NCBI GenBank assembly: GCA_937975705.1
Contig: CALJTX010000047.1
Location: forward strand, 5,967-69,966
Source: an uncultured Flavobacteriia bacterium
GTDB lineage: Bacteria > Bacteroidota > Bacteroidia > Flavobacteriales_D > Crocinitomicaceae
Length of the DNA stretch: 64,000 bases
Reading direction: 5' to 3'
Shown: one piece after another, positions 37,464-46,537 of the stretch
How the letters are laid out: every line of letters begins with the position of its first letter
Position numbering within the stretch: position 1 is the first letter of the stretch
Position numbers and translations under genes: made by a program
Notes under the pieces: model-generated
Told to the model about the DNA's origin: nothing
The model's input: only the letters and a program-made list of their open reading frames with translations
Database searches by the model: none

Positions 37464-39584
37464 TTACAGAACATATTGGAATTGAACAACAAAATTTCTC
37501 GGCGCCTGAACCGCCCCTGGCCTGGTTACATATTCGGCATTCGTGACATTGTTTAAAATCAGGTTACACTTGAATTGCTCGGAAAAAGCGTAATGAAAGC
37601 GCAAATCAAAAACGGGAACACCTTTGTTGAATTTGGCCCGATAATTCGCCATGCCGACTAAAATCTCGGTATCTATAATACCTTGTTCAAAAGCCAAATC
37701 GATGTTGCGCATATAGGAATTGTAGCGTCCTGATAAGCCAATGCCAAAGTTTTTATAGTTGAGTTCGATGTCCGCCTTGGCCAGATGCTTGAAGCGGTAT
37801 TTGAGCATAGATCCAGTTGTGTCTGAAAAAGTAGCCAAATAGGTAGTGTCTGTATTGAGACTCAACGGATTCATATAAGTATAGCCCAATAAAGTTAGTA
37901 CCTCCACCTCTCCTATTTTACCTGAACTATTCATGGAAAATTCAATGCCAGTAATGCGTGCGCGTTCTGCATTTTGCGCCTGAAACCCAACCCAATTGTA
38001 GAGGTAATTCAGCGCAGAAGGATTGGTTGTTTGTAAAAACGCCATGGTATCGGGTTTGAACACGCCAAAAGCAAATTCTGTCATGTTGTCGTAGGCATTG
38101 ATAAAGCCTGCTACATCGAGCAGCGCCTTCCACTCGCCAACCTTTACAACTTGTTTGAGACCGAGCTCAGCTGCCCAACCGCGTTCGGCAAGCAAATCGG
38201 GATTCTGAAAGATGCGCAAGCCGCCCACGCTTGTTGAGATATACCGCTCTGCCACGGCTGGAAAACGAATGCCTTGACCAAAAGAAGCGCGCAAATGTGT
38301 GCTTTTGCGTAATGCGTAATGGCCGCCAAAGCGCACAACAGGATAAATAGGTAAGGTTTGACCACCCCAATTGAAATTAGTTTCGGGCGTTGCCTTATTG
38401 AGCTGACAATATTCGAGCCGCAAGCCAGCTTGTAAATCGAGCTTTCCTTTAGACCACTCCGTTTGCTGATACAAAGAGAAATTCTTACTCAGATGATTTC
38501 CAAAAATATAACTGGTCACCTGACTGATATTTGAAGTAGCGCCAAACGAAATATCAAAATGCTTCTTTTTCTTGTTCGCTTGGTAATCCGCATAGTACAT
38601 CTGCCCCAAAGATGCGTCTACAAGTGCCGTTGATGAACCTGTAGTGGTGAGGTAATAACGTGTTCTGAGTGCGTGCTTGACTTTATTTTTTGAAACGTAA
38701 AGCAAATAAGGATCGAGACTCAAGCGCAGTGCGCGCTGTTCACTGAGTGTGTTCTCTAAAGCTTGAAAGCACATTGAGTCGTTGCGCCACAAAATAAAAA
38801 CGCCTTCTTCTTGCGCCTGAACATGAAAAGAAAGCCCTGCCTTGAGTTGAGGAATTTTCTTTGAAAAATAGGTATAGGTACCATGGATTCGCGCGCGCAT
38901 TTCGTAATCGCCCTCGCGGTAACCTTTATCTCTAAACGCATTGACGCCAAGTGTAAAAGCATGGTTGTCTTTGCGCTTGGCTGCATACACATCGATCAAC
39001 TGAAAAGTAGGCGGTGCGCCCCACCATTTCATGCTCTGTCTTGGTGGATTGCCGTAAATTCCATTTTGGACTTTTAAAGAAAATGTACCCTCGAGTGGTG
39101 CATCTTTTTCGTTCATGGCAATAATTCCGTTGAGCGCACCACTGCCGTAGAGTACAGACGAAGCGCCTTTAATGATTTCAATTTGCTCGGCGTGTTCCAT
39201 CGGCACCGCATTCCATTTGACATCGCCAATGTCGGGTGAGAGCATCGGAACACCATTCCAGACGAGCAAAACCCGACTGCCTGCACCATAAGCATAACCG
39301 CCGCCGCCGCGAATTGACACCTGACCATCCATCGTAAATACACCTGGGCTTTGGTTAACGGCTTGTTCAAGATTGGCCAGTCCTTTATTGGCAATAAGTG
39401 CAGGTCTGAGCACTTCCATAGAAATAGAAACTTCTTCGATGTTCTTTTCAAAGCGTGCGGCACGCACATAAACAGCTTTTTCGTCTTTGGTTTTCAGTCT
39501 CAGGCTATCCTTATTGAGGTCTTGAGAGAAGAGGTATATCGGAAAAAAAATCAGGAAAAGTGTCGTAAATTTTACTGAATGCAT
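37464..39584 (-). CDS. TonB-dependent outer-membrane receptor, tandem paralogue
   Basis: 706 residues. Signal peptide MHSVKFTTLFLIFFPIYLFSQ followed almost directly by the plug (IEEVSISMEVLRPALI, GGGGYAYGAGSRVLLVWNG, IEIIKGASSVLYGSGALNG). The beta-sandwich domain of the downstream paralogue is missing. Barrel strands match the paralogue throughout (GWAAELGLKQVVKVGEWKALLDVAGF; LKYRFKHLAKADIELNYK), ending APRNFVVQFQYVL. The two genes lie 62 bases apart and look like a tandem duplication followed by divergence of the N-terminus. Substrate unknown. Confidence 0.93.
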   Translation of the reverse strand: MHSVKFTTLFLIFFPIYLFSQDLNKDSLRLKTKDEKAVYVRAARFEKNIEEVSISMEVLRPALIANKGLANLEQAVNQSPGVFTMDGQVSIRGGGGYAYGAGSRVLLVWNGVPMLSPDIGDVKWNAVPMEHAEQIEIIKGASSVLYGSGALNGIIAMNEKDAPLEGTFSLKVQNGIYGNPPRQSMKWWGAPPTFQLIDVYAAKRKDNHAFTLGVNAFRDKGYREGDYEMRARIHGTYTYFSKKIPQLKAGLSFHVQAQEEGVFILWRNDSMCFQALENTLSEQRALRLSLDPYLLYVSKNKVKHALRTRYYLTTTGSSTALVDASLGQMYYADYQANKKKKHFDISFGATSNISQVTSYIFGNHLSKNFSLYQQTEWSKGKLDLQAGLRLEYCQLNKATPETNFNWGGQTLPIYPVVRFGGHYALRKSTHLRASFGQGIRFPAVAERYISTSVGGLRIFQNPDLLAERGWAAELGLKQVVKVGEWKALLDVAGFINAYDNMTEFAFGVFKPDTMAFLQTTNPSALNYLYNWVGFQAQNAERARITGIEFSMNSSGKIGEVEVLTLLGYTYMNPLSLNTDTTYLATFSDTTGSMLKYRFKHLAKADIELNYKNFGIGLSGRYNSYMRNIDLAFEQGIIDTEILVGMANYRAKFNKGVPVFDLRFHYAFSEQFKCNLILNNVTNAEYVTRPGAVQAPRNFVVQFQYVL

Positions 39585-39625
39585 TGCGGTTTGTTCGGTC
39601 TAACTTTACCCGAAGCTACTAAAAA

Positions 39626-40723
39626 ATGGAACACTCAGACCAACTCTATCAAATTGCGTTCTCACAACTGCACGGCATTGGCCCTGTACGTGCTAGGCGC
39701 ATCTTAAAACTGCTCAGCCACCCACGCGATTTCTTTGAGCTCAATTACGCTGCTTTACAACAAATCACCAGTATCCCAATTGCCCAGCTCGAAAAAACAG
39801 AAAGAACAAATGCGCTTTGGCGGGCGCAGGGGCAACTTTCTTACCTCGCACATGAAAACCTCAGCTATCATTTCATTACCGACCCTACCTATCCCGAACG
39901 CCTCAGGCATTGCAGCGATGCGCCGCTAGGTCTTTTTTACAGAGGACGCGAAACGGTTTGGCAACAACCGAGGTGCATTGCCATTGTAGGTACGCGTCAG
40001 CAAACCGACTATGGCAAACAACTCGTCGCAGATTTCATTGCCCAACTGCCAAAAGACATCCTCGTGATCAGCGGTTTGGCACAAGGCGTAGATGCAGAGG
40101 CGCACCGGCAATGCCTCAGCCATGGTTTGGCGACAATTGGTGTGCTTGGCCACGGTGTCGACCGAATTTACCCGTCGAGCAACCGTAAGTTGGCGCTTCA
40201 AATGCTGGAACAAGGTGGGCTCATTTCAGAGTTTTTAATTGGTACCAAACCCGATCGGATGCACTTTCCAATGCGCAACCGCATTATTGCAGGTTTGGCC
40301 GACGCAGTAATTGTAATTGAAAGCAAGAAAAACGGCGGATCTTTAATTACAGCCGAACTCGGCAATGATTACAACCGAGAGGTTTTTGCCTTTCCTGGGC
40401 CCATTCACCAATTGCAATCGGAGGGCTGTCATGCCCTCATTAAAAACCAACAAGCGCATTTGCTCACATCTGCCCAAGATTTATTGCAAACTATGAACTG
40501 GACCAATGCGCAGCAAGGCGCCGCGCTACCAAATCACGCAGAATTGACTAGCCTTCAAAAAGACCTCTTAAATCACTTCAAAAACAAGAATAACTGGAGC
40601 ATAGATGAACTCGCGCTGGCCACCCAGCAAGCGGTGTCTTTGATCAGCAGCACTTTATTTGAACTCGAATTAAATGGATCTTTACAAAATATCGGTGCAA
40701 ATCGGTATCGCCTACCCTTGTAA
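39626..40723 (+). CDS. dprA: DNA-processing protein DprA (Smf)
   Basis: 365 residues. N-terminal helix-hairpin-helix-like region (LHGIGPVRARRILKLL), a Rossmann-like DprA core (AIVGTRQQTDYGKQLV, VISGLAQGVDAEAHR, GVDRIYPSSNRKLA, MRNRIIAGLADAVIVIE, GSLITAELGNDYNREVFAFPG), and a C-terminal winged helix (~300-365). DprA loads RecA onto incoming single-stranded DNA during transformation. Other competence genes are not in the window, but recA is. Confidence 0.95.
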   Translation: MEHSDQLYQIAFSQLHGIGPVRARRILKLLSHPRDFFELNYAALQQITSIPIAQLEKTERTNALWRAQGQLSYLAHENLSYHFITDPTYPERLRHCSDAPLGLFYRGRETVWQQPRCIAIVGTRQQTDYGKQLVADFIAQLPKDILVISGLAQGVDAEAHRQCLSHGLATIGVLGHGVDRIYPSSNRKLALQMLEQGGLISEFLIGTKPDRMHFPMRNRIIAGLADAVIVIESKKNGGSLITAELGNDYNREVFAFPGPIHQLQSEGCHALIKNQQAHLLTSAQDLLQTMNWTNAQQGAALPNHAELTSLQKDLLNHFKNKNNWSIDELALATQQAVSLISSTLFELELNGSLQNIGANRYRLPL

Positions 40724-40746
40724 TTTGCAAAACCTACGTAACTTTG
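40717..40746 (+). promoter_or_regulatory. Predicted promoter of the SAM-riboswitch/metH transcript
   Basis: CTTG at 40717-40720, 18 bases, TAACTTTG at 40739-40746. The -7 box is a full match; the -33 box has one mismatch. Start of RNA expected ~40751, just upstream of the aptamer. Confidence 0.55.
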
Positions 40747-40763
40747 CAGCAGTTCATTAAAAT

Positions 40764-40868
40764 AAACTTATTTAGAAAGGTGGAGGGACAGGCCCTATGA
40801 AACCTTGGCAACCTCACATCCTTGTAAAGGTGCCAAATCCGATCCCAAATTGGGAAAAGATAAGTTGA
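40764..40868 (+). ncRNA. SAM-I (S-box) riboswitch aptamer
   Basis: P1 is AACTTAT (40765-40771) with ATAAGTT (40860-40866). The core GAGGGACAGGCCCTATGAAA, then CCTTGGCAACC, is the S-box hallmark, followed by AAGGTGCCAAATCC. It binds S-adenosylmethionine and should lower expression of the methionine synthase genes 34 bases downstream. No T-run terminator is seen, so control is probably at translation. Confidence 0.93.
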
Positions 40869-40889
40869 AACGCGCTGTTTCTACCTTTC
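40867..40889 (+). promoter_or_regulatory. Putative riboswitch expression platform
   Basis: A small hairpin GAAAC / GTTTC (40867-40881) is followed by CTACCTTTC (40881-40889), which can pair with GAAAGGTGG (40775-40783) inside the aptamer. That pairing would compete with aptamer folding. The role is an inference from complementarity. Confidence 0.35.
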
Positions 40890-40901
40890 GCCAAGCAAAT
40901 T

Positions 40902-41891
40902 ATGATCAATAGCGCATTACAACAAGCCATCGAGCAACGCATTCTCGTCTTAGACGGCGCCATGGGCACCATGATCCAACGCCATCAGCTCGAAGAATTT
41001 GATTTTCGCGAAGGTGCCTTTGAGCAGCACCCCTTATCCCTAAAAGGCAACAACGACCTGCTTTCAATTACCCGCCCCGAAATCATCAAAGATATCCACC
41101 GCGCTTACCTCGCAGCTGGCGCTGATATCATTGAAACCAATACGTTTTCAGGCACCACTATTGCACAAGCCGATTACCAGCTAGAAGAAGCAGTTTATCA
41201 AATCAATTATCAAGGCGCCAAAATTGCCAAAGAAGTAGCTGCCGAATTTACTGATCGCCCGCGCTTCGTGGCAGGTTCTATTGGCCCCACCAACCGCACG
41301 GCGTCTATCTCTCCGGATGTCAATGACCCAGGTTTTCGCGCCGTCAGTTTTGATGATTTAGTAGGCGCATACAGCGGGCAAATTGAAGCACTCATGGATG
41401 GCGGGGTAGATATCCTACTCATTGAAACCGTTTTTGACACGCTCAATGCCAAAGCAGCCTTATATACTTGCGATCAAGTATTTGAAAAAAGAGGCATTCA
41501 AATCCCAATTATGGTCTCGGGTACCATCACCGATCAATCTGGGCGCACCCTCACCGGCCAAACCACAGAAGCTTTTTTAATTTCATTGTCGCACATGCCG
41601 CTACTCAGTATTGGCCTTAACTGTGCACTTGGCGCGTCCATGATGCGACCGTATCTCCAGGTACTCAATGAAAAAGCAACTTTTGCCGTTAGTGCGCACC
41701 CCAATGCAGGGCTCCCAAATGAATTTGGGCTCTACGACGAAAGCCCTGCGGCAATGGCCGCTCAAATTGAGCAATTCTTGCAAGAAGGTTTGGTCAATGT
41801 GATTGGTGGCTGCTGCGGCACAACACCCGAACACATTGCAGCTATTGCAGCAGTTGCCGCTAAGTATTCACCAAGAAAATGGAACCACTAA
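40902..41891 (+). CDS. metH: Methionine synthase, homocysteine-binding (S-methyltransferase) subunit of split MetH
   Basis: 329 residues, corresponding to the N-terminal barrel of cobalamin-dependent MetH. Zinc ligands: Cys241 in GLNCALGA and Cys304/Cys305 in GGCCGTTPEHI. The N-terminus (LDGAMGTMIQRHQLEEFDF) is typical of MetH, not of BHMT-like enzymes. It activates homocysteine. The remaining domains are encoded one base downstream, so the two chains should form one enzyme. Controlled by the SAM-I riboswitch. Confidence 0.93.
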   Translation: MINSALQQAIEQRILVLDGAMGTMIQRHQLEEFDFREGAFEQHPLSLKGNNDLLSITRPEIIKDIHRAYLAAGADIIETNTFSGTTIAQADYQLEEAVYQINYQGAKIAKEVAAEFTDRPRFVAGSIGPTNRTASISPDVNDPGFRAVSFDDLVGAYSGQIEALMDGGVDILLIETVFDTLNAKAALYTCDQVFEKRGIQIPIMVSGTITDQSGRTLTGQTTEAFLISLSHMPLLSIGLNCALGASMMRPYLQVLNEKATFAVSAHPNAGLPNEFGLYDESPAAMAAQIEQFLQEGLVNVIGGCCGTTPEHIAAIAAVAAKYSPRKWNH

Positions 41892-41892
41892 T

Positions 41893-44544
41893 ATGCTGAA
41901 GTTAGCTGGCCTAGAGGCTTTAGTACTGACCGAACAAAGTAATTTTGTCAACATCGGAGAACGCACCAACGTAACCGGTTCTCGCGCCTTTTTGCGCATG
42001 ATCAAAGAAGGAGACTTCGAGGCAGCGTTGGCGGTAGCGCGCGAACAAGTAGAAGGTGGTGCACAAGTCATTGACATCAACATGGACGAAGGCATGATCG
42101 ACGGCAAAGCTGCTATGGTCCGCTTTCTCAATTTATTGGCCGCCGAACCCGACATCGCACGCATCCCTATCATGATCGATTCTTCCAAATGGGAGATCAT
42201 TTTGGCAGGGCTCAAATGCTTGCAAGGAAAGGGAATCGTCAATTCTATCTCGCTCAAAGAAGGCGAGGCCACATTTATTGCCCAAGCCAAAGAAATCAGA
42301 CGTTTTGGAGCAGCAGTCATCGTTATGGCCTTCGACGAACAAGGGCAGGCAGACTCCTATGAGCGCCGCATCGAAATTTGTGAACGCTCTTACCGTATCT
42401 TAGTGGACATCGTTGGCTTTCCTCAAGACGACATCATCTTTGACCCAAATATATTTCCGGTAGCAACCGGCATGGAAGAACACGCCAACAATGCCTTAGA
42501 CTTTTTCCGCGCCACCAAATGGATCCGCAGTAACTTGCCCGGAGCACATGTCAGTGGCGGAGTTTCTAACGTATCCTTTTCATTTAGGGGCAACAACAAA
42601 GTGCGCGAAGCCATGCACGCCGCATTTTTGTACCACGCCACTGCCCATGGTATGGACATGGGGATCGTCAATCCAAGTATGCTCGAGGTTTACTCTGAAA
42701 TTGAGCCGGAGCTTCTAAAGCGCGTCGAGGACGTCTTACTCAACCACAGGCCAGATGCCACCGAGCGCTTACTCGAATTTGCAGAAACAGTGAAGGGCGA
42801 TGTCAAGCAACAAACTGCTGACCTTACTTGGCGCGAACAAAGTGTAGAAAAGCGCTTGGCTCACGCGCTCATCAAAGGGATCGTAGAATTCATTGATACC
42901 GATGTCGAAGAAGCACGGCACCTCGTAGAACGCCCAATTCAAGTGATTGAAGGCCCGCTCATGGACGGCATGAACCAAGTTGGGGACCTTTTTGGCAGCG
43001 GGCAAATGTTTTTGCCACAAGTAGTGAAGTCTGCACGCGTCATGAAAAAAGCTGTCGCCTATTTATTGCCCTACATCGAAGCCGAAAAAGACGGCAAACA
43101 AAGCGCTGCAGGAAAGATTCTCTTAGCAACGGTAAAAGGTGACGTCCACGATATCGGCAAAAATATCGTTGGGGTTGTTTTGGCCTGCAACAATTACGAA
43201 ATCATTGACCTCGGTGTCATGGTGGCGCCGCAAGTTATTATACAAACGGCCATCGAACAAAATGTGGATGCCATTGGCCTGAGCGGGCTCATTACGCCAT
43301 CGCTCGACGAAATGGTTCATTTGGCCAAAGAAATGGAGCGCGCTGGGCTAACAATTCCGCTTCTCATTGGTGGCGCGACTACCTCAAAGGTGCATACTGC
43401 AGTAAAAATAGAAGAACACTATCCTTCAGGTGCAGTTATTCATGTACTCGATGCCTCGCGCTCTGTTACGGTCGTTGAAAGTTTACTTGGACCTAAAAAA
43501 CCAGATTTTCTGAATAACCTCAGGGCCGATTACCAAAAAATCCGCGTGCACCATGCCAAGCACCAAGCGGCCAAAGAACTGCTCTCTTTGGCACAAGCCC
43601 AAGCTAATGCCTTGCAACTCGAATTCAATACAGAAACAATTGCAGTACCCAAACATTTGGGCGTGCAGCGCCACGAACCTTCAATTGAAGCACTCGTTCC
43701 TTACATAGACTGGACGCCTTTCTTTCAAACCTGGGACCTCCACGGCAAATACCCGCAAATTTTGTCGGATGCAGTTGTAGGTGAAGCAGCTACCAAAGTT
43801 TTTGAAGATGCGCAACAATTACTCAATCAACTCATCCAAGACAAAACACTTGTTTGCAAAGGTTTGAGTGGCTTATTTGCGGCCAACGCACAAGGAGACG
43901 ACATCTTGATCCAAGACCCCAGCAGTGGCAACACACTTCACACCCAAATCACCTTGCGCCAGCAAACCAAAAAAGTCGCGGGCCAACCCAATATTGCACT
44001 AGCAGATTTCATTGCGCCAAAATCAAGTGGCATGCAAGATTACATTGGCGCTTTTGTGGTTACTGCCGGGCTCGGCATAGAAAAATACATCGCCCAATTT
44101 GAGGCCAACCACGACGACTACAACTCCATTATGGTCAAAGCGCTAGCCGATCGCCTCGCAGAAGCATTCGCGGAGTATTTGCACGCAGTTGTGCGCAAAG
44201 AAACTTGGGCTTATGCGCCGCAAGAAAATCTTGAAAACCAGGCGCTCATCGCTGAAAGCTATCGCGGCATTAGACCTGCTCCGGGCTACCCCGCTTGTCC
44301 TGATCACCTCGAAAAACTGGGTATTTTTAAGCTCCTAGATGCCGAAGCTCAGATTGGCGTGAGCCTCACCGATTCGTTGGCGATGTGGCCAGCAGCATCG
44401 GTCAGCGGTTGGTATTTCGCGCATCCTGATGCCAAGTATTTCGGTTTAGGTAAAATTACGCAAGAACAATTGGAAAATGTAGCGCAGCGAAAAGGCGTTG
44501 ACGCAGCAGATATAGAACGTTGGTATAGCTCGATTCTCGTTTAA
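41893..44544 (+). CDS. metH: Methionine synthase, folate/cobalamin/AdoMet domains of split MetH
   Basis: 883 residues. Starts at the ATG at 41893, one base after the preceding stop. Domains in order: pterin-binding barrel (FVNIGERTNVTGSRAFLR, IDINMDEGMID), cobalamin cap, B12-binding Rossmann domain with DVHDIG (cobalt ligand His419) and GLSGLITPS, GGATTSKVH, and the C-terminal AdoMet reactivation domain with RPAPGYPACPDH at ~794. It transfers methyl from methyl-tetrahydrofolate via cobalamin. Everything except the homocysteine barrel is present. The stop overlaps that of rnhA by 4 bases. Confidence 0.95.
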   Translation: MLKLAGLEALVLTEQSNFVNIGERTNVTGSRAFLRMIKEGDFEAALAVAREQVEGGAQVIDINMDEGMIDGKAAMVRFLNLLAAEPDIARIPIMIDSSKWEIILAGLKCLQGKGIVNSISLKEGEATFIAQAKEIRRFGAAVIVMAFDEQGQADSYERRIEICERSYRILVDIVGFPQDDIIFDPNIFPVATGMEEHANNALDFFRATKWIRSNLPGAHVSGGVSNVSFSFRGNNKVREAMHAAFLYHATAHGMDMGIVNPSMLEVYSEIEPELLKRVEDVLLNHRPDATERLLEFAETVKGDVKQQTADLTWREQSVEKRLAHALIKGIVEFIDTDVEEARHLVERPIQVIEGPLMDGMNQVGDLFGSGQMFLPQVVKSARVMKKAVAYLLPYIEAEKDGKQSAAGKILLATVKGDVHDIGKNIVGVVLACNNYEIIDLGVMVAPQVIIQTAIEQNVDAIGLSGLITPSLDEMVHLAKEMERAGLTIPLLIGGATTSKVHTAVKIEEHYPSGAVIHVLDASRSVTVVESLLGPKKPDFLNNLRADYQKIRVHHAKHQAAKELLSLAQAQANALQLEFNTETIAVPKHLGVQRHEPSIEALVPYIDWTPFFQTWDLHGKYPQILSDAVVGEAATKVFEDAQQLLNQLIQDKTLVCKGLSGLFAANAQGDDILIQDPSSGNTLHTQITLRQQTKKVAGQPNIALADFIAPKSSGMQDYIGAFVVTAGLGIEKYIAQFEANHDDYNSIMVKALADRLAEAFAEYLHAVVRKETWAYAPQENLENQALIAESYRGIRPAPGYPACPDHLEKLGIFKLLDAEAQIGVSLTDSLAMWPAASVSGWYFAHPDAKYFGLGKITQEQLENVAQRKGVDAADIERWYSSILV

Positions 44545-45008
44545 CTAGGATTCGCTTCAAACCAAGTGTCGATATTTTTTGGTGCTTGAGTTGCTGCCTG
44601 TACGGCTAATTCATCGCAGCGCTCATTTTGCGGATGCCCCGCGTGCCCTTTGACCCAAACAAATTCAAGTTTGAAATTTGGATGCAGCGCCAAATAACGC
44701 TGCCATAAATCCGGGTTTTTCTTGTCTTTGAAGCCTTTTTTTACCCAACCAAAAACCCAACCTTTTGTAATAGCGTCTATTACATATTTTGAGTCCGAAT
44801 GGATTACAACCGTATAATTGCGGTTCTTGATGTGCTCAAGTGCGGCAATAACAGCCAAAAGTTCCATGCGGTTGTTGGTAGTGCGCCGAAAACCTTGACT
44901 GAGTTCCATGCGCTTGCTACCGAATTCTAGGATGGCGCCAAAACCTCCCGGGCCAGGATTGCCTCGCGAAGAACCATCGGTATACACCATTATTTTTTGC
45001 GCACTCAT
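44541..45008 (-). CDS. rnhA: Ribonuclease HI
   Basis: 155 residues from the ATG at 45008 (MSAQKIMVYTDGSSRG); an upstream in-frame ATG lies inside ruvC. RNase H motifs: YTDGSSRGNPGPGG (first Asp), RMELLAVIAAL (Glu), HSDSKYVIDAI (Asp), WVKGHAGHPQNERCDELA (His/Asp). Cleaves RNA in RNA-DNA hybrids. Start overlaps the ruvC stop (ATGA). Confidence 0.96.
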   Translation of the reverse strand: MSAQKIMVYTDGSSRGNPGPGGFGAILEFGSKRMELSQGFRRTTNNRMELLAVIAALEHIKNRNYTVVIHSDSKYVIDAITKGWVFGWVKKGFKDKKNPDLWQRYLALHPNFKLEFVWVKGHAGHPQNERCDELAVQAATQAPKNIDTWFEANPS

Positions 45009-45562
45009 TGCTTTAAACGATTGGGATTTTGAGATAAAAATGCGGTCCAGGAATCTCCTTTTGCCTTGTTGTGTTCGCCAATACCCTTTGAAAAATGATG
45101 GCACACCGCTACGGCCAAACCATCGGTTGCATCAAGGTATTTGGGCATGTCTTGAAAATTGAGCAATTGCTGAAGCATGGCCGCAACTTGCTCTTTGGAA
45201 GCGCTACCACTGCCAGTAATGGCCTGCTTGACTCTTCTTGGAGAATACTCTTCAAAAGGCATGTCGTGGTTCAAGGCCGCCGCAATGGCAACGCCTTGTG
45301 CCCTACCAAGTTTGAGCATAGACTGTACGTTTTTTCCAAAGAAAGGTGCTTCAATCGCCATTTCGTCGGGTTTGTATTCGGCGATGAGTCCGTTGAGTCT
45401 TTCTAGAATTCTTTTGAGTTTGTCCGGATGATTACTGAGCTTGTGCAGTTGTATCACACCGAAATTCAAGAGTTTGAGTTGTTTTTGTTGTACGTGAATG
45501 AGTCCATAACCCAAAACGGTTGTGCCGGGATCGATACCTAGTATGATTTTATCGTAACTCAT
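45005..45562 (-). CDS. ruvC: Crossover junction endodeoxyribonuclease RuvC
   Basis: 185 residues. Catalytic carboxylates: Asp in ILGIDPGTTVLGYG, Glu in MAIEAPFFGKNVQS, and the Asp pair region in YLDATDGLAVAVCHH; also YSPRRVKQAITGSGSASKEQV. Resolves Holliday junctions with RuvAB, which are not in this window. A TAGTTTTA box ends 7 bases before the ATG. Confidence 0.96.
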   Translation of the reverse strand: MSYDKIILGIDPGTTVLGYGLIHVQQKQLKLLNFGVIQLHKLSNHPDKLKRILERLNGLIAEYKPDEMAIEAPFFGKNVQSMLKLGRAQGVAIAAALNHDMPFEEYSPRRVKQAITGSGSASKEQVAAMLQQLLNFQDMPKYLDATDGLAVAVCHHFSKGIGEHNKAKGDSWTAFLSQNPNRLKQ

Positions 45563-45589
45563 TTTGCTGTAAAACTACATACTATTGAC

Positions 45590-45619
45590 TTTGCATGCTC
45601 AAAAAAACTTGTATCTTTG
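45590..45619 (+). promoter_or_regulatory. Promoter of tRNA-Val
   Basis: TTTG (45590-45593), 18 bases, TATCTTTG (45612-45619). RNA start expected just before the mature tRNA 5' end at 45627. Confidence 0.75.
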
Positions 45620-45626
45620 CACCCTC

Positions 45627-45704
45627 GGGTGATTAGCTCAGTTGGTTTAGAGCACTACCTTGACAGGGTAGGGGTCACTGGTTCGAATCCAGTATCACTC
45701 ACCA
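45627..45704 (+). tRNA. tRNA-Val (anticodon GAC)
   Basis: Acceptor GGGTGAT / ATCACTC with one G-U, D-arm GCTC...GAGC, anticodon stem CTACC / GGTAG around TTGACAG (anticodon GAC), T-arm CTGGTTCGAATCCAG. CCA is encoded at 45702-45704. Confidence 0.97.
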
Positions 45705-45705
45705 C

Positions 45706-45734
45706 AAACCTGGCTTTTGAAGTCAGGTTTTTTT
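45706..45734 (+). terminator. Intrinsic terminator after tRNA-Val
   Basis: Stem AAACCTG / CAGGTTT extended by three more pairs, then a T-run. It ends inside the stop of the convergent exonuclease gene. Confidence 0.82.
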
Positions 45735-46473
45735 ATGCCTCATCTTTTGAGATACTCGCAGATGTAATATTGAATTCATCGACCAAAGGCTCTCCTTGCA
45801 AGCGCAAGAAAAGTTGGATGAGTGCCACTACGTCTTTCTCGCAATACACCATTATGCGTTGAAGATCATTTTCTTCGTAATAGACCCGAGCTACATCGGC
45901 ACCTGAGATGTCGTCTTTTGGTGTCGGGATTTGCATCACGTGGCAGAGCAAAGAAAGTGAAGTATACGATTTATAATCGCCAAATTTCCAGAGCTCCATG
46001 GTATCTATATGATTGATTTCCCAAGGCTTCTTGCCGGCAATTTGCAAGATAGATGGCAAGGCAATCCCGTTGATGAGCATGCGGCGGCAAATGTAAGGAA
46101 TGTCAAATTCTTTGCTATTGTGGCCACAAAGTACATGGTAGGCTGTGTTGTAATGATCTTCTAACAAACGCTTGAACTGCAATAGCAAAGTTTCTTCGTC
46201 GTCGTGGTAATAGGATTTCAAGCGTATGCTCTTTCCTTGGCTACCTTCGTGCAACATGCCCACGGATATACAGATAATCTTGCCGAATTCAGCGAGAATC
46301 CCGCCGCGGTCCTCAAAAATTTGTTCGATGGGCTTGTCCGGACTAATTTGAAAACGGTTTTTGGCTTCAAATAAGGCCTTAGATTTTTCATCGAGTTGCT
46401 CAAACGCATATGCCTGAGGAACGGTTTCGATGTCTAGAAAAAGAATTTTTTCGAATTGGACTTGTTTGTTCAT
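45733..46473 (-). CDS. DnaQ-fold 3'-5' exonuclease (PolB-exonuclease-like, DEDDy)
   Basis: 246 residues. Exo motifs: LFLDIETVP (motif I), CGHNSKEFDIPYICRR (motif II), and YCEKDVVALIQLF (motif III, Tyr-x3-Asp, so DEDDy type). No polymerase domain, so this is a stand-alone nuclease of the predicted PolB-exonuclease-like family seen in many Bacteroidota. Substrate unproven; DNA repair or RNA processing are both possible. Confidence 0.87.
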   Translation of the reverse strand: MNKQVQFEKILFLDIETVPQAYAFEQLDEKSKALFEAKNRFQISPDKPIEQIFEDRGGILAEFGKIICISVGMLHEGSQGKSIRLKSYYHDDEETLLLQFKRLLEDHYNTAYHVLCGHNSKEFDIPYICRRMLINGIALPSILQIAGKKPWEINHIDTMELWKFGDYKSYTSLSLLCHVMQIPTPKDDISGADVARVYYEENDLQRIMVYCEKDVVALIQLFLRLQGEPLVDEFNITSASISKDEA

Positions 46474-46537
46474 AGTGGAAATTTACAAAGGAAAAGATTG
46501 TCATTCGCTTTAAAAACGTGAAATTTGTAAACGCATT

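Noticed and set aside
45617..45862. Open frame starting in tRNA-Val
   Set aside because: Its first half is translated tRNA and terminator; the rest is antisense to the exonuclease gene.
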